The notes under the pieces are model-generated. The model saw nothing but the letters and a program-made list of their open reading frames with translations, was not told where the DNA came from and did not search any database. This document shows, piece by piece, positions 45,557 through 56,400 of a stretch of 64,000 nt of DNA. The translations under genes were made by a program, and so were the position numbers. The stretch covers positions 1-64,000 of the forward strand of contig LUOR01000005.1 of the NCBI GenBank assembly GCA_001626925.1, in the 5' to 3' direction. Numbering within the stretch: the first letter of the stretch is position 1; each line of letters begins with the position of its first letter. This DNA is from Moraxellaceae bacterium REDSEA-S32_B1. GTDB taxonomy: Bacteria; Pseudomonadota; Gammaproteobacteria; Pseudomonadales; Moraxellaceae.

Positions 45557-46114
45557 TTAAGCAGACGACGCATGATGACGTTTTTTCTCAAGGAAAAAAG
45601 TGTCGATTAATAACAAAATCGTCCCTAAAGTAATCGCACAATCGGCAAGATTAAATACAGGGAAGTTCCACGTTTGATAATGCACATGCAAAAAGTCGAT
45701 CACCACGCCATGTACCTGTTCACCACGATAATTGACCAGTTGCGTGGTCAAGCGGTCAATCAAGTTGCCGACTGCACCACCCAAAATCAACGCAATCGAA
45801 GCAGGCAAAACTTTTAAAGTTTTTGGCATGCGCAGTAACCACACCACAAAAAACACCGACATCACACTCGCCAACCCTGTAAAGAAGTAACGTTGCCAAC
45901 CGCCTGCATCGGAGAGAAAGCTAAAAGCCGCACCAGGATTGTATGCCAAAGTCCAACTGAAGACTGGCAGGACATTGACACTATTGCCTTCAAAGACCAA
46001 TTTATCGAGGGCGATTTGTTTGGTGATTTGATCCAAAATGATGGTCAAGATACTGAGTCCTAACCACCAAAAATTCACTGCGTTAAAGCGCAACCAATCT
46101 GCTTGCTTAGGCAT
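45557..46114 (-). CDS. lspA: Lipoprotein signal peptidase (signal peptidase II)
   Basis: An inner-membrane aspartyl protease that cleaves signal peptides of diacylglyceryl-modified prolipoproteins. Four membrane helices and the two catalytic Asp motifs are visible: GGAVGNLIDRL and VFNLADCAITLG. I use the ATG for MPKQADWLRF, which overlaps the ileS stop by 8 bp; the track's longer form would run far into ileS. The length of 185 residues is near the family norm. Confidence 0.95.
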   Translation of the reverse strand: MPKQADWLRFNAVNFWWLGLSILTIILDQITKQIALDKLVFEGNSVNVLPVFSWTLAYNPGAAFSFLSDAGGWQRYFFTGLASVMSVFFVVWLLRMPKTLKVLPASIALILGGAVGNLIDRLTTQLVNYRGEQVHGVVIDFLHVHYQTWNFPVFNLADCAITLGTILLLIDTFFLEKKRHHASSA

Positions 46115-48953
46115 ATTTTCTCTCTTCACCAGTGCCAGATGGCAAGTTGATGATACAACGTGAACATAATCCCTCATGACCTGCATGGGTGTTCACATCA
46201 GGGAGCACATGCCAACAACGCACACATTTCTCACCTTCTGCGCTGGATACCGCAACACGTAAGCCGCCGATGTCCGTTGCTTCACCTTTTGATTCATCAA
46301 AGGTGTGTACAGCAACTTGCGAAGTGATGAGTACAAAGCGTAATTCATTTTCCAAGCGGTCAAGAATGGCTTTTAATGTCTCATCCGCCCAAATATCAAC
46401 TTTGGCAGAGAGATTTGAACCGACCAATTTGGCATTACGTGCCGCTTCGATTTGCCTATTCACCGCAGATTTGACTTGGATCAGACTTTGCCAATCGGAC
46501 TCGCTGATTAAGTTTTGTTGATTTGATTTTGGTAAATCATACCACTCGGCAGTAAATACATATTTTTCTGTTTGCTCAGGAATCAGTTCCCACGCCTCTT
46601 GTGCGGTAAAGCTCAAGATCGGACTCATCCAACGCACAAAGGCTTGCACCAAATGATACAACGCCGTTTGTGCCGAGTGACGTGCTTGTGAGTCGGCTTT
46701 GCTGGTGTACTGACGATCTTTGATGATGTCGAGATAGAAACCGCCCAAGTCATTAATACAGAAATTCGTGAGCGCATTGGTCACAACATGGAAATTCATT
46801 TCGTCGTAGGCTTTGCGAATTGTTGCTTGCACTTCGCTAGAACGTTGAATGATGTATTGATCTAATGCAATCAACTCATCCATCGGTAGTGCATCACGAC
46901 TTGGCACAAAACCGTTCAAATTTGCCAGCATAAAACGCAAAGTATTACGAATACGGCGGTAGCTGTCCGATACCCGATTGAAAATTTCTTTCGATGCGGC
47001 GATTTCATAGCGATAATCGCTCGAAGCCACGTACAGGCGTAGACCGTCTGCACCGAGTTGCTTGATAATTTCTTCTAATGGAATGTAATTGCCCAAAGAT
47101 TTTGACAATTTTCGACCATTTTCATCGACGGTAAAACCGTGCGTCAGCAATGACTTATACGGCGCATGACCACGCACACCGATACTGGCAAGCAAAGAGG
47201 TTTGGAACCAGCCACGATGTTGATCCGACCCTTCGAGATACAAATCAGCAGGGCTTTGTAAGTCGGTACGTTGATCAAGCACGGCAAAATGCGTTGTACC
47301 CGAATCAAACCATACGTCTAAAGTGTCACGCACACAGTTGTATTGTTCCGCATCTTCTTCAGACAAGAAGTCTTTGCCGTCACGGTTAAACCATGCGTCA
47401 ACACCTTCTTGTTCGATGAGTTTGGCGACTTCTTCGATCAGCTCAGGCGTGCGTGGATGCAGTTCATTGCTGTCTTTATGCACGAAAAATGGAATCGGAA
47501 CGCCCCACGTGCGTTGACGAGAGATACACCAATCTGGACGACCATCGACCATGGATTGCATCCGATTTTTACCCCAGTCAGGAATAAATTCGATGTTGTT
47601 TTCAATCTCATTTAAAGCCGTTTCACGCATTCCACATTGTTCCATGTTGATAAACCATTGTGGTGTTGCACGGAAGATGATTGGTGTTTTATGGCGCCAG
47701 CAGTGTGGATAGCTGTGCGTGATTTTTTTATGCGCCCATAAACGACCCGTTGCACCGAGTTTTTCAATGATTTGCGGATTGGCTTTATAAATGTGCTCAC
47801 CTGCGAAGATCGGTGCAGTCGGGAGATAGACACCATTTGCGCCAACAGGATTGTCCACGGCAAGGCGATATTGTAAACCGACTTTATAATCGTCCACACC
47901 ATGACCTGGTGCAGTATGTACCGCACCTGTACCACTATCTGCGGTGACGTGTTCACCTAAAATCACAGGCACTTGGCGTTCAGCGATCAAGGGATGTTGT
48001 AATAATAAACCTTCGAGTTTGTCCCCTGTAAAATTCGCCAAAATTTTTGGATTTTCCAGTTGATAACGCTCACATGCCGAAGCGACCAATTCTTTCGCTA
48101 AAATTAAATTATGTGTTCCACGATCTGATTGCAATTCAACCAATTGATATTCAATTTCAGCATGTAAAGCGATTGCTTGGTTGGCAGGCAAGGTCCATGG
48201 TGTGGTCGTCCAGATCACAATATCGGTTGCTGTGCTGACAGATACACCGAGCTTCGCTGACAAATCCGCAAGATCAACGACACCAAATCCAACATCAATG
48301 GCATCAGACTTTTTATCTTCATATTCTACTTCGGCTTCAGCCAGCGCAGAACCACAGTCCAAGCACCAATTGACTGGTTTTAGACCCGATTGGATGTGAC
48401 CATTTTTCTGAATTGCTGCAAGTGAACGAACAATATCCGCTTCTTGCTTAAAGTTCATGGTCAGATATGGATTGTCCCAATCGCCAAAGACGCCTAGACG
48501 TTTAAAATCTTTTTTCTGCAACTCTACTTGGCTTAGTGCATATTCACGGCAGGCTTGACGGAACGTCGTTGCGTCGACTTTGACGCCAACTTTACCGATT
48601 TTTTCTTCGACTTTCAGCTCGATCGGCAGACCATGACAGTCCCAACCCGGTACATACGGCGCATCCATGCCGTCCATGACACGGCTTTTTACGATAATAT
48701 CTTTTAACACTTTATTCACCGCATGACCAAGGTGAATACTGCCGTTGGCGTATGGAGGACCATCATGCAGAATGTATTTTTTCTTGCCCATTCGAGATGC
48801 ACGAATCTGCTGATAAATGTCGTCGGCGTACCAGTCGTCTAACCATTTTGCTTCACGTACCGCCAAGTTGGCTTTCATGGCAAAATCAGTCTGTGGCAAG
48901 TTGAGTGTGGCTTTATAATCCACGACATTTTCAGAAGGTTGCTTATCGCTCAT
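46107..48953 (-). CDS. ileS: Isoleucyl-tRNA synthetase
   Basis: A class-I synthetase charging tRNA-Ile, 948 residues. The HIGH motif is PPYANGSIHLGHA near residue 65, the CP1 editing domain includes TTTPWTLPANQAI and GHGVDDYKVG, the KMSKS motif is KLSKSLGN near 610, and the C-terminal zinc finger is CVRCWH...LCSRCI. I start at MSDKQPSENVV; the track start lies nine codons upstream. The gene lies 70 bp downstream of ribF and overlaps lspA. Confidence 0.98.
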   Translation of the reverse strand: MSDKQPSENVVDYKATLNLPQTDFAMKANLAVREAKWLDDWYADDIYQQIRASRMGKKKYILHDGPPYANGSIHLGHAVNKVLKDIIVKSRVMDGMDAPYVPGWDCHGLPIELKVEEKIGKVGVKVDATTFRQACREYALSQVELQKKDFKRLGVFGDWDNPYLTMNFKQEADIVRSLAAIQKNGHIQSGLKPVNWCLDCGSALAEAEVEYEDKKSDAIDVGFGVVDLADLSAKLGVSVSTATDIVIWTTTPWTLPANQAIALHAEIEYQLVELQSDRGTHNLILAKELVASACERYQLENPKILANFTGDKLEGLLLQHPLIAERQVPVILGEHVTADSGTGAVHTAPGHGVDDYKVGLQYRLAVDNPVGANGVYLPTAPIFAGEHIYKANPQIIEKLGATGRLWAHKKITHSYPHCWRHKTPIIFRATPQWFINMEQCGMRETALNEIENNIEFIPDWGKNRMQSMVDGRPDWCISRQRTWGVPIPFFVHKDSNELHPRTPELIEEVAKLIEQEGVDAWFNRDGKDFLSEEDAEQYNCVRDTLDVWFDSGTTHFAVLDQRTDLQSPADLYLEGSDQHRGWFQTSLLASIGVRGHAPYKSLLTHGFTVDENGRKLSKSLGNYIPLEEIIKQLGADGLRLYVASSDYRYEIAASKEIFNRVSDSYRRIRNTLRFMLANLNGFVPSRDALPMDELIALDQYIIQRSSEVQATIRKAYDEMNFHVVTNALTNFCINDLGGFYLDIIKDRQYTSKADSQARHSAQTALYHLVQAFVRWMSPILSFTAQEAWELIPEQTEKYVFTAEWYDLPKSNQQNLISESDWQSLIQVKSAVNRQIEAARNAKLVGSNLSAKVDIWADETLKAILDRLENELRFVLITSQVAVHTFDESKGEATDIGGLRVAVSSAEGEKCVRCWHVLPDVNTHAGHEGLCSRCIINLPSGTGEERKYA

Positions 48954-49023
48954 GCATCTGTCTTCCAGTTGGGTTGTCAAATCAGTATCACTGATCGTTA
49001 AAGATAAAATAAGATCAATGGTG

Positions 49024-50034
49024 TCAGCGGTTTAAAAAATCAATCGAGTCGTTGTCGTCTCGAAATTTTTTCAATTGCATCACATCATCATCAATACCAT
49101 CTTGCAAGGCCTGCAACGATGAATAATTTTTTTCGCCGTGTAAATAGTGCAGAAAGGTCACTCGCACCAGCAAACCGTACAGATTAGCAGAAAGTTCAGG
49201 GAAATGAACCTCCAATCGCCACTCAGGCGTATCTTGCTCGATCGCAGGACGTGTACCGACATGACCTGCACCATACAGGCTTTCATGTAAATAACCTTTA
49301 ATACCAATTTGATCTGTATTTTGCGTTGCTAAAACTTGTGAAAACGGTTTTTCCAAGCTCTGTACATCGACTGCATAAATGCCACTTAGACATGGTTTAT
49401 GACGATGCAAAGCGACATTAATGGTGGGGAAATTGATGGTGCGACCAATCTGATCGCCATACACCACACGCCCAGTAATGCTGTACGGACGACCCAGAAG
49501 CTGTGCAGCAAGGGCAAAATCACCTTGTTGCAATACTTCACGAATGCGAGTTGAGCTGACACGATCAGCGTCGTGGTTGACGGTATGTAAATTGGTCACG
49601 TCAAAGCCTTGCTGACGGAGAAAATCACTGTCGCCACTACGATTTTTACCAAAATGGAAATCATCGCCGAGCACGAGGCTTTTGGCATTGAGTTGAAGTT
49701 TTAATAATTTTGCAAACTCAAGTGCACTCATACCACGAAAGGCATCATCAAATTTGGCAACGGCAACATAGTCCACCCCAAGCTCAGCCAGTAATTCGAC
49801 TTTCTCACGTAATGATGAAATACGAGGTGGTGCATCGCTACCTTGAAAAAATTCTAAAGGTTGCGGTTCAAAGATCATCACCAAGCTGTGTAATTGTTGT
49901 GCTTCGGCGACTTTTTTTAGCTCAGCAATCATCGCCTGATGCCCAAGGTGGACACCGTCAAAGTTGCCAATGGTGACAACGGTCGGAGGTAACTGATGAT
50001 GAGGAGTCAGCGCATGCAAACGAAGCAGCTTCAT
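49024..50034 (-). CDS. ribF: Bifunctional riboflavin kinase / FAD synthetase
   Basis: Phosphorylates riboflavin to FMN and adenylates FMN to FAD. The N-terminal nucleotidyltransferase motif VVTIGNFDGVHLGHQAMI is near residue 20, with VLGDDFHFGKNRSG near 120; the C-terminal kinase domain has GRVVYGDQIGRTINFPTINV. At ~336 residues it is standard. It leads the ribF-ileS-lspA-fkpB cluster and completes the riboflavin theme begun by ribB/ribH. The start is ATG (MKLLRLHA); no strong ribosome site is seen. Confidence 0.97.
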   Translation of the reverse strand: MKLLRLHALTPHHQLPPTVVTIGNFDGVHLGHQAMIAELKKVAEAQQLHSLVMIFEPQPLEFFQGSDAPPRISSLREKVELLAELGVDYVAVAKFDDAFRGMSALEFAKLLKLQLNAKSLVLGDDFHFGKNRSGDSDFLRQQGFDVTNLHTVNHDADRVSSTRIREVLQQGDFALAAQLLGRPYSITGRVVYGDQIGRTINFPTINVALHRHKPCLSGIYAVDVQSLEKPFSQVLATQNTDQIGIKGYLHESLYGAGHVGTRPAIEQDTPEWRLEVHFPELSANLYGLLVRVTFLHYLHGEKNYSSLQALQDGIDDDVMQLKKFRDDNDSIDFLNR

Positions 50035-50124
50035 AGCCAAAGTGAAATCTGAACAATTTAAAGGCGACTATTGTGCCATAAATTGATTGAAAATGTTATG
50101 TATCAAAACACACAACAAAATAGA

Positions 50125-50613
50125 TTATTTTTCGAGGCGATAATAAGAGTATTCAACGTTTTTATCTCGATATACATCGTAGCTACGTTGTTTAAAGTCG
50201 GACACCCAACTGTTGCCACTATAACCTGCGATATGACCGTATTTATGTTTTTGCGTACGGTGGATAATATAGATATCACCATCTTGTGGATTGTCAAAAG
50301 ACGGTTTGATTTGACGATAGCCGATCGTCTTCAATGTATCGCCCCAGTCTGCGGCTGCTACAGGATGCGACTGAAATTTTGCGCCAGCAGATTGAAATGC
50401 AAGACGAATGCTACGTGCGCATCGACTGGTACTGGTCTGACGCGTGATGCTTTTTAATTTATTGGTAAAAGAATCTAAATTGAAAAATTTCGCACTCAAA
50501 CCACGCGCACCATCAAAAGGTCCCAAATGCTTCTGTGAAGACTCGGCGATCACTTGGACTTGAGGTTGGGTATTGAAATTTGCAGGATCCGTTGCAACAT
50601 TATCGTAAATCAT
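50125..50613 (-). CDS. CHAP/NlpC-P60-like putative peptidoglycan amidase
   Basis: A ~163-residue protein with a papain-like pattern: STSRCARSIRLAFQSAGA (candidate catalytic Cys), HPVAAADWGDTLKTIGY, GDIYIIHRTQKHKYGHIAGYSGNSWVSDF (candidate His) and a terminal Tyr-rich strand. This resembles CHAP-fold amidases, including small Tae-type effector amidases of type VI secretion, but no immunity gene is visible beside it. No signal peptide is evident. The start is uncertain: ATG at 50613 or a GTG 13 codons earlier, neither with a good ribosome site. The family assignment is from motif memory only. Confidence 0.55.
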   Translation of the reverse strand: MIYDNVATDPANFNTQPQVQVIAESSQKHLGPFDGARGLSAKFFNLDSFTNKLKSITRQTSTSRCARSIRLAFQSAGAKFQSHPVAAADWGDTLKTIGYRQIKPSFDNPQDGDIYIIHRTQKHKYGHIAGYSGNSWVSDFKQRSYDVYRDKNVEYSYYRLEK

Positions 50614-50671
50614 ACTGACATCATAAAACAGAAGGCGGCGTATAAATAACACACATTTTTAAGAAATGGGA

Positions 50672-50704
50672 GTAATGTAATAATTTGAAATATTATTACA
50701 TTAC
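50672..50704. repeat. Perfect 13-bp AT-rich inverted repeat downstream of anmK
   Basis: GTAATGTAATAAT and ATTATTACATTAC flank a 7-nt loop. It lies 59 bp upstream of the CHAP-like start and ~100 bp after the anmK stop. It has no GC-rich stem or U-run, so an operator fits better than a terminator. The rest of this 193-bp gap is AT-rich without other visible features. Confidence 0.5.
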
Positions 50705-50806
50705 GCACTTGGCATAAAAATTTGCAAAGTGTGATTTTCTTCAAAATATTTCTTCAAATATTCATCGCTATATAGCGGTTTTGTTTATATCTAATGAATA
50801 TATGTT

Positions 50807-51940
50807 TTAAATATGTGTGATTGAACCTAATACACGAAAGCCATTTGCGCCTGTGACCGCAGGCAGATTTCCAGCCTGACCTTCACAAAAGCGCATTGCA
50901 AGCCAAGCAAAAGCGGTTGCTTCCACCCAAGTCGGTGCTAGTCCCAGTGCTTCGGTGGTTTGCACAGACCAATTGTGCTTGCGCAATCGCCAGCGCAGCT
51001 GTTCGAGCAATGTACCGTTGAACGCACCGCCACCACAGACATAGATTTCACCTGTCGGCATACTGTCTTTACTACGATAAATCGCTTTTTTAATCGCTCG
51101 GGTGGTGAGTTTCATTAAGGTAGCTTGCACATTTTCAGGCTGATCTTCGAGTTCGTCATAGTCAAGATCGTTGCGCCAATCGGCGAGTTGATCATCGAGC
51201 CAGTCGATATTGAAATCTTCTCGCCCTGTGCTTTTTGGCGGTTCTTTGGAAAAATAATCGTGCGCTTGCAGACGGTCGAGCAGGGAGCGAATCGGATGAC
51301 CGTATGCCGCCCAATTACCATTTTCATCATAAGGCTGACCTGTGTAGCGGTCGCACCACGCATCCATGAGAATATTGGCAGGCCCAGTATCGAAACCGAA
51401 AATTTGCTCGGGCTGACCCGCAGGCAACATGGTGACATTGGCAATACCGCCCAAGTTTAAAATCACCCGATGGATACTGTCGTGCTGAAATAACACTTGA
51501 TGAAACGCAGGAACCAGTGGCGCACCTTGACCATTTGCTGCCAAATCACGACTGCGAAAATCGTAAACCACAGGAAGATTGGTGAGTTCGGTAATGATGT
51601 GCGCATCACCAATTTGTAAGCTAAAACCACTTTCTGGACGATGGCGAATGGTCTGACCATGTGAGCCGATGGCTCGGATTTGACTACGATCCAGTTGGTT
51701 GTCTTCGATCAGCTGATTGACACCGTTGCCAATCATTTTACCCAGTGACACGTGCGCAACCGCCATGCGGTCAATTTCATTATCATCAGGTAGTGACAAT
51801 GCCATGAGCTGATCACGCAAATCTTCTTCGAATTTTAAAGTCAAAGTGGCGTGGATTTTCAACGGATCAAAAGATGCAGCAACGAGGTCTAAGCCGTCCA
51901 TGCTCGTCCCTGTCATCACACCAATATATATTGCACTCAT
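50807..51940 (-). CDS. anmK: Anhydro-N-acetylmuramic acid kinase
   Basis: Recycles cell-wall sugars by converting anhydro-MurNAc to MurNAc-6-phosphate. The N-terminal phosphate motif is YIGVMTGTSMDGLDLVAASF, followed by AIGSHGQTIRHRP, LNLGGIANVT, FDTGPANILMD and the C-terminal VCGGGAFN and GLAPTWVEATAFAWLA motifs. At ~377 residues it is standard. ATGs at 51940 and 51958 are both possible; homologues favour MSAIYIGVM. It is divergent from tyrS. Confidence 0.96.
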   Translation of the reverse strand: MSAIYIGVMTGTSMDGLDLVAASFDPLKIHATLTLKFEEDLRDQLMALSLPDDNEIDRMAVAHVSLGKMIGNGVNQLIEDNQLDRSQIRAIGSHGQTIRHRPESGFSLQIGDAHIITELTNLPVVYDFRSRDLAANGQGAPLVPAFHQVLFQHDSIHRVILNLGGIANVTMLPAGQPEQIFGFDTGPANILMDAWCDRYTGQPYDENGNWAAYGHPIRSLLDRLQAHDYFSKEPPKSTGREDFNIDWLDDQLADWRNDLDYDELEDQPENVQATLMKLTTRAIKKAIYRSKDSMPTGEIYVCGGGAFNGTLLEQLRWRLRKHNWSVQTTEALGLAPTWVEATAFAWLAMRFCEGQAGNLPAVTGANGFRVLGSITHI

Positions 51941-52019
51941 GCCGATCTTTGCCTGCATTTTTCTGAAAAAATGTTAGTATATCGCACAATTTGAAAGTTA
52001 GAACGATTAGGTTTTGCTG

Positions 52020-53234
52020 ATGAGCACTTTTCTACCTGCTGAAGAGCAGTTGGCGTTAATCCAACGTGGCACACATGAGATCATTTCCCAAGATGATTTA
52101 TTGAAAAAATTGAAACAAAATCGACCGCTACGCATCAAAGCAGGTTTTGATCCAACTGCGCCTGATTTGCATCTCGGTCATACCGTGCTCATTAATAAAC
52201 TGAAAGTATTCCAAGATCTTGGGCATGAAGTGCTATTTTTGATCGGCGACTATACCGCCATGATCGGCGATCCAACTGGGAAAAGTGCGACACGTCCGCC
52301 ATTGACTCGTGAGCAAGTCGAAGCCAATGCCAAAACTTATCAAGAACAAGTGTTTAAAATCCTTGATCCTGCCAAAACCAAAGTGGTATTTAACTCAGAA
52401 TGGTTTTCAAAACGCTCTGCTGCGGATTTGATTCAATTGGCAAGTCAGCAAACTGTTGCTCGTATGCTAGAGCGTGATGACTTTTCAAAACGCTATCAAA
52501 GCGAGCAACCGATTGCCATTCATGAATTTTTGTATCCATTGGTACAAGGCTATGATTCGATCGCAATGGAAGCGGATGTCGAACTTGGCGGGACAGATCA
52601 AACCTTTAACTTGTTGATGGGACGTACCTTACAAGGGCGTTATGGACAAGAATCGCAAGTCTGCATTACCGTGCCGATCTTAGAAGGTTTGGACGGTGTC
52701 AAGAAAATGTCCAAATCGCTTGGCAACTATATTGGTGTATTTGATGCACCGGGTGCGATGTATCAAAAAATCTTGTCGATGCCTGACAGCTTGATTGAGC
52801 GTTATTTTGAATTACTCAGCTTTAAATCAATGGATGAAATCGAAACCTTGCTCAAAGAGATGGCAGACGGACGTAATCCACAAGAGATCAAACGCATTTT
52901 GGCATTAGAAATTGTGGAACGTTTCCATGACCAAGAAGCGGCTGAAAATGCGCATAAAAGCGCAGGGAACCGTATTGTCGATGGTGAAGTACCTGAAGAT
53001 ACCCCTGAAGTGGATATTTCACTGTCTGAAAATGGTGGAGAAATCTTTATTGGCTCGATCGTGCGTCTTGCAGGATTGACGAAGAATGCAGCTCAAGCCA
53101 AAGATGCAGTCGCTCGTGGCGCAGTCAAAGTAGACAATGAAGTGGTTAATGCTTCGTTTTCAATCAATGCTCCAAAAACTGTGGTGATCCAAGCAGGGAA
53201 AAAAGCCATCGCTCGAGTTAAGTTTATCGACTAA
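52020..53234 (+). CDS. tyrS: Tyrosyl-tRNA synthetase
   Basis: A class-I synthetase charging tRNA-Tyr, about 404 residues. The HIGH motif appears as LHLGHTVLI near residue 46 and the KMSKS motif as [10 protein letters not shown] near 233, followed by a C-terminal S4 RNA-binding domain ([27 protein letters not shown]). Its length and KMSKS form fit the TyrRS type common in Pseudomonas-like bacteria rather than the E. coli type. A terminator follows. Confidence 0.97.
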   Translation: MSTFLPAEEQLALIQRGTHEIISQDDLLKKLKQNRPLRIKAGFDPTAPDLHLGHTVLINKLKVFQDLGHEVLFLIGDYTAMIGDPTGKSATRPPLTREQVEANAKTYQEQVFKILDPAKTKVVFNSEWFSKRSAADLIQLASQQTVARMLERDDFSKRYQSEQPIAIHEFLYPLVQGYDSIAMEADVELGGTDQTFNLLMGRTLQGRYGQESQVCITVPILEGLDGVKKMSKSLGNYIGVFDAPGAMYQKILSMPDSLIERYFELLSFKSMDEIETLLKEMADGRNPQEIKRILALEIVERFHDQEAAENAHKSAGNRIVDGEVPEDTPEVDISLSENGGEIFIGSIVRLAGLTKNAAQAKDAVARGAVKVDNEVVNASFSINAPKTVVIQAGKKAIARVKFID

Positions 53235-53265
53235 ATCAAAGTCAATATTTAATTAGACTAAATAA

Positions 53266-53292
53266 GCGTCACCATCACGGTGGCGTTTTTTA
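53266..53292 (+). terminator. Rho-independent terminator after tyrS
   Basis: CGTCACC-ATCAC-GGTGGCG (one G-U pair) is followed by TTTTTTAT, 32 bp after the tyrS stop. Confidence 0.88.
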
Positions 53293-53487
53293 TGCTTAGT
53301 GAATATATAAAGAAAAACATAAAAAATCATAAACTGTTGAAAGCCTGATCAAAAGTGAATTCCAACTAAAAAAGGTTTAGTTTATATATAGGATAACTGT
53401 AACTAAATTAAAAATTTGTTGTAAAAACAAGTAGTACTATTATCATAAAAAAATAAATGCATCACATATTGTGTGGAGATTGTGAAA

Positions 53488-56400
53488 ATGAATAAAATAT
53501 ATCGTGTAATTTGGAATGCTTCACAGGGCGTGTGGGTCGCAGTCTCTGAAATTGCAAAAGCCAAAGGCAAAACAAAATCGATCAAAAAAGCGACCGCTAT
53601 CGGTGTATTAACAATAGTCACTTCGACGGGTGCAATAGCAGCTCAAACGATTGATGATGATTTGATTGTTAATGGAGACATTACTGTTTCTGGCACGGTG
53701 GATGGTGTCGATGTTTCTGATTTGGCGACCACTGTTGCAGATAAAGCAGATCAAACCGCTTTAGACGGTTTAGCTACGACTGTGAACTCGAAAGCAGATC
53801 AAACCGCTTTAGACAGTCTAACCACGACTGTAAATACCAAAGCAGATCAGACCGATTTAGATACATTATCAAACCAAGTGAATGACGCAACCACTGGTTT
53901 AGATACTAAAGCTTCGCAAACAGACTTGGATGACTTATCTGATGTGGTTGATACCAAAGCAGATCAAACAGATTTAGATAGTTTAACAACAACAGTAAAC
54001 AGCAAAGCGAATCAAACTGATCTAGACACATTATCCAGTCAAGTCAATGACGCAACCACTGGTTTAGATACCAAAGCCTCGCAAACAGACTTGGACGACT
54101 TGTCTGATGTGGTTGATACCAAAGCAGATCAAACCGATTTAGACAGTCTAACCACGACTGTAAATACCAAAGCAGATCAGACGGACTTAGACACATTATC
54201 AAACCAAGTGAATGACACAACCACTGGTTTAGATACTAAAGCTTCACAAACAGACTTGGATGACTTATCTGATGTTGTTGATACCAAAGCAGATCAAACC
54301 GATTTAGATAGTCTAACAACAACAGTAAACAGCAAAGCGGATCAAACTGATCTAGACACATTATCCAATCAAGTCAATGATCCCACTACTGGCTTAGCGA
54401 CCAAGGCGAGCCTCGCTCAAGTCGCAGCAGCCAAAACCGAAGTGGTAGCAGGCGATAATATTGCAGTAACCACGAGCACAGGCTCCGATGGACAGACGGT
54501 TTATAACGTCGCAACAACGGATGATGTCAACTTTAACCAAGTGACAATTGGTGATACAGCTGGGGACAATACCGTATTGACCAGCACATCAGCTGGTTTA
54601 GATGTAGGTACTGACAAAATCACCAATCTTAGCAATGGGGATGTATCAGACGGCTCATCTGATGCGATCACTGGTGATCAGCTATACGACCTGAGAACAG
54701 AGTTGTTTGGTGATAGTGCCACGCCTGCGAGTGGCATTAAATATTTTAGAGCGAATTCGACATTAGATGATGCTGCGGCGATAGGTACCGATTCGGTAGC
54801 GATAGGTCCTGAGGCACAGGCACAAGGCACATCCAGTATTGCGATGGGGCAAGCGGCAACCGCATTGGATAGTAGCGGTATTGCGATCGGTGCCGAAAGT
54901 CAAGCATTAGGCGGTAATAGCACAGCGATTGGTTCGGCAGCGACGAGTCGAACCATTAGTGTTGAGTATGAGTCTGCAACTTCGACCACTGTAATCGCAA
55001 TCAATGGCATTCCAGTGGAGGCAACCAGTAGTACAGCAGGTAGTCAGGATATTAACAATCTGACGATTACATCGATCAATGGTGTCGATGTAAGTACCAA
55101 TGCACCACTTTACACTCAATTTCTAAGTGCACTGCAAAGTGGTGCAAGTGTCGCACTTGGTGAGAATAGCTTTGCAGCAGGCACGTCTACGCTTGCAGTG
55201 GGTGACTCAAGTGTTGCGCTAGGTGATAGTGCGGTTGCAGGTGCGAATAACTCCACGGCAATCGGTCATGCTGCCAGCTCGTCAGGTAGTGCATCTGCTG
55301 CACTCGGTAACAGTGCCAGTGCCACAGGCAGTGCCTCGACATCGTTGGGGAGTAGCTCTACAGCCAGTGGCTCTGACAGTGTCGCAGTGGGTAGTGGTGC
55401 ACAAGCCTTAACACAAAGCTCTGTATCTATTGGTGATGGCGCTGGTGTTGGCACTGTGGGTACAAAAATTGGTTCTGGCGCAACCACAGATCGTATTGAG
55501 CATATCGCTATCGGTGCTAACTCAGGTCAAAATGTGGTGGGTAACCAAAATATTGCCTTAGGTAGCGGGGCGGGTTCAAACTTATCTGTTGGTGATACCA
55601 CCAGTTCAGATCAAAACATTGCCATTGGTGTCAATGCAGGGAGTGGGCATAATGGTGATAGCAATATCTCTATTGGTGAAAATGCCAACAGAAATGTGAG
55701 CAATAAAAACTTAAGTAAATCTGTAGCGATTGGCTCACAGGCACAATCGGGTAATCAGGCTGTCGTCCTTGGTGCGGATGCTGAAGCGAAGCGTAATAAT
55801 GCACTAGCAGCAGGCTATAGTGCAGAAGTCACAGGTGCTTCTGGTACAGCACTAGGTGCCAATACCACAGCTGGGGCAAGTAATGTTGCGCTTGGTGCAA
55901 ATAGCATTGCATCAACCAATTCAACAACAGCATCATATTTGGTGACAGACACTGTACCGACAGCTGGCTTTAATGTAGTGTCTGTTGGTGGTGGATCAGG
56001 GAGTAATGTGGTCACTCGTCGCATCACCAATGTAGCAGCAGGTGGTGATGCGACCGATGCGGTCAATGTATCGCAACTAAGACAGTTAAACGAAGATGTC
56101 GCTGAGAAACTATTTGGCACATCCGTGACCAATGTGTCCAGCGGGGTGATCACTGATGGTTCAGGCAATAACTATACCAGCTTCTTGGATGCGATTCAAA
56201 ATTTAACTGCAGGTACAGGCACGCCTGCTTCTAGCGATGCGGTTTTGTATAATGTTGGGGATACTACAAAAGTACAACTCACAGGTGCGGGTGGTACAAC
56301 GATTAGCAATGTCAAAACTGATGAAACAGATGGTACTTCAGCTGCCAATGTGGATTATGTCAATAATGCAGTAAAAGATGCTTCAGTCAAGTATGTATCG

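Noticed and set aside
46107-46186. Extended LspA start overlapping ileS by 80 bp
   Set aside because: The internal ATG gives the normal LspA N-terminus and a short overlap; the extension is ileS coding sequence in another frame.
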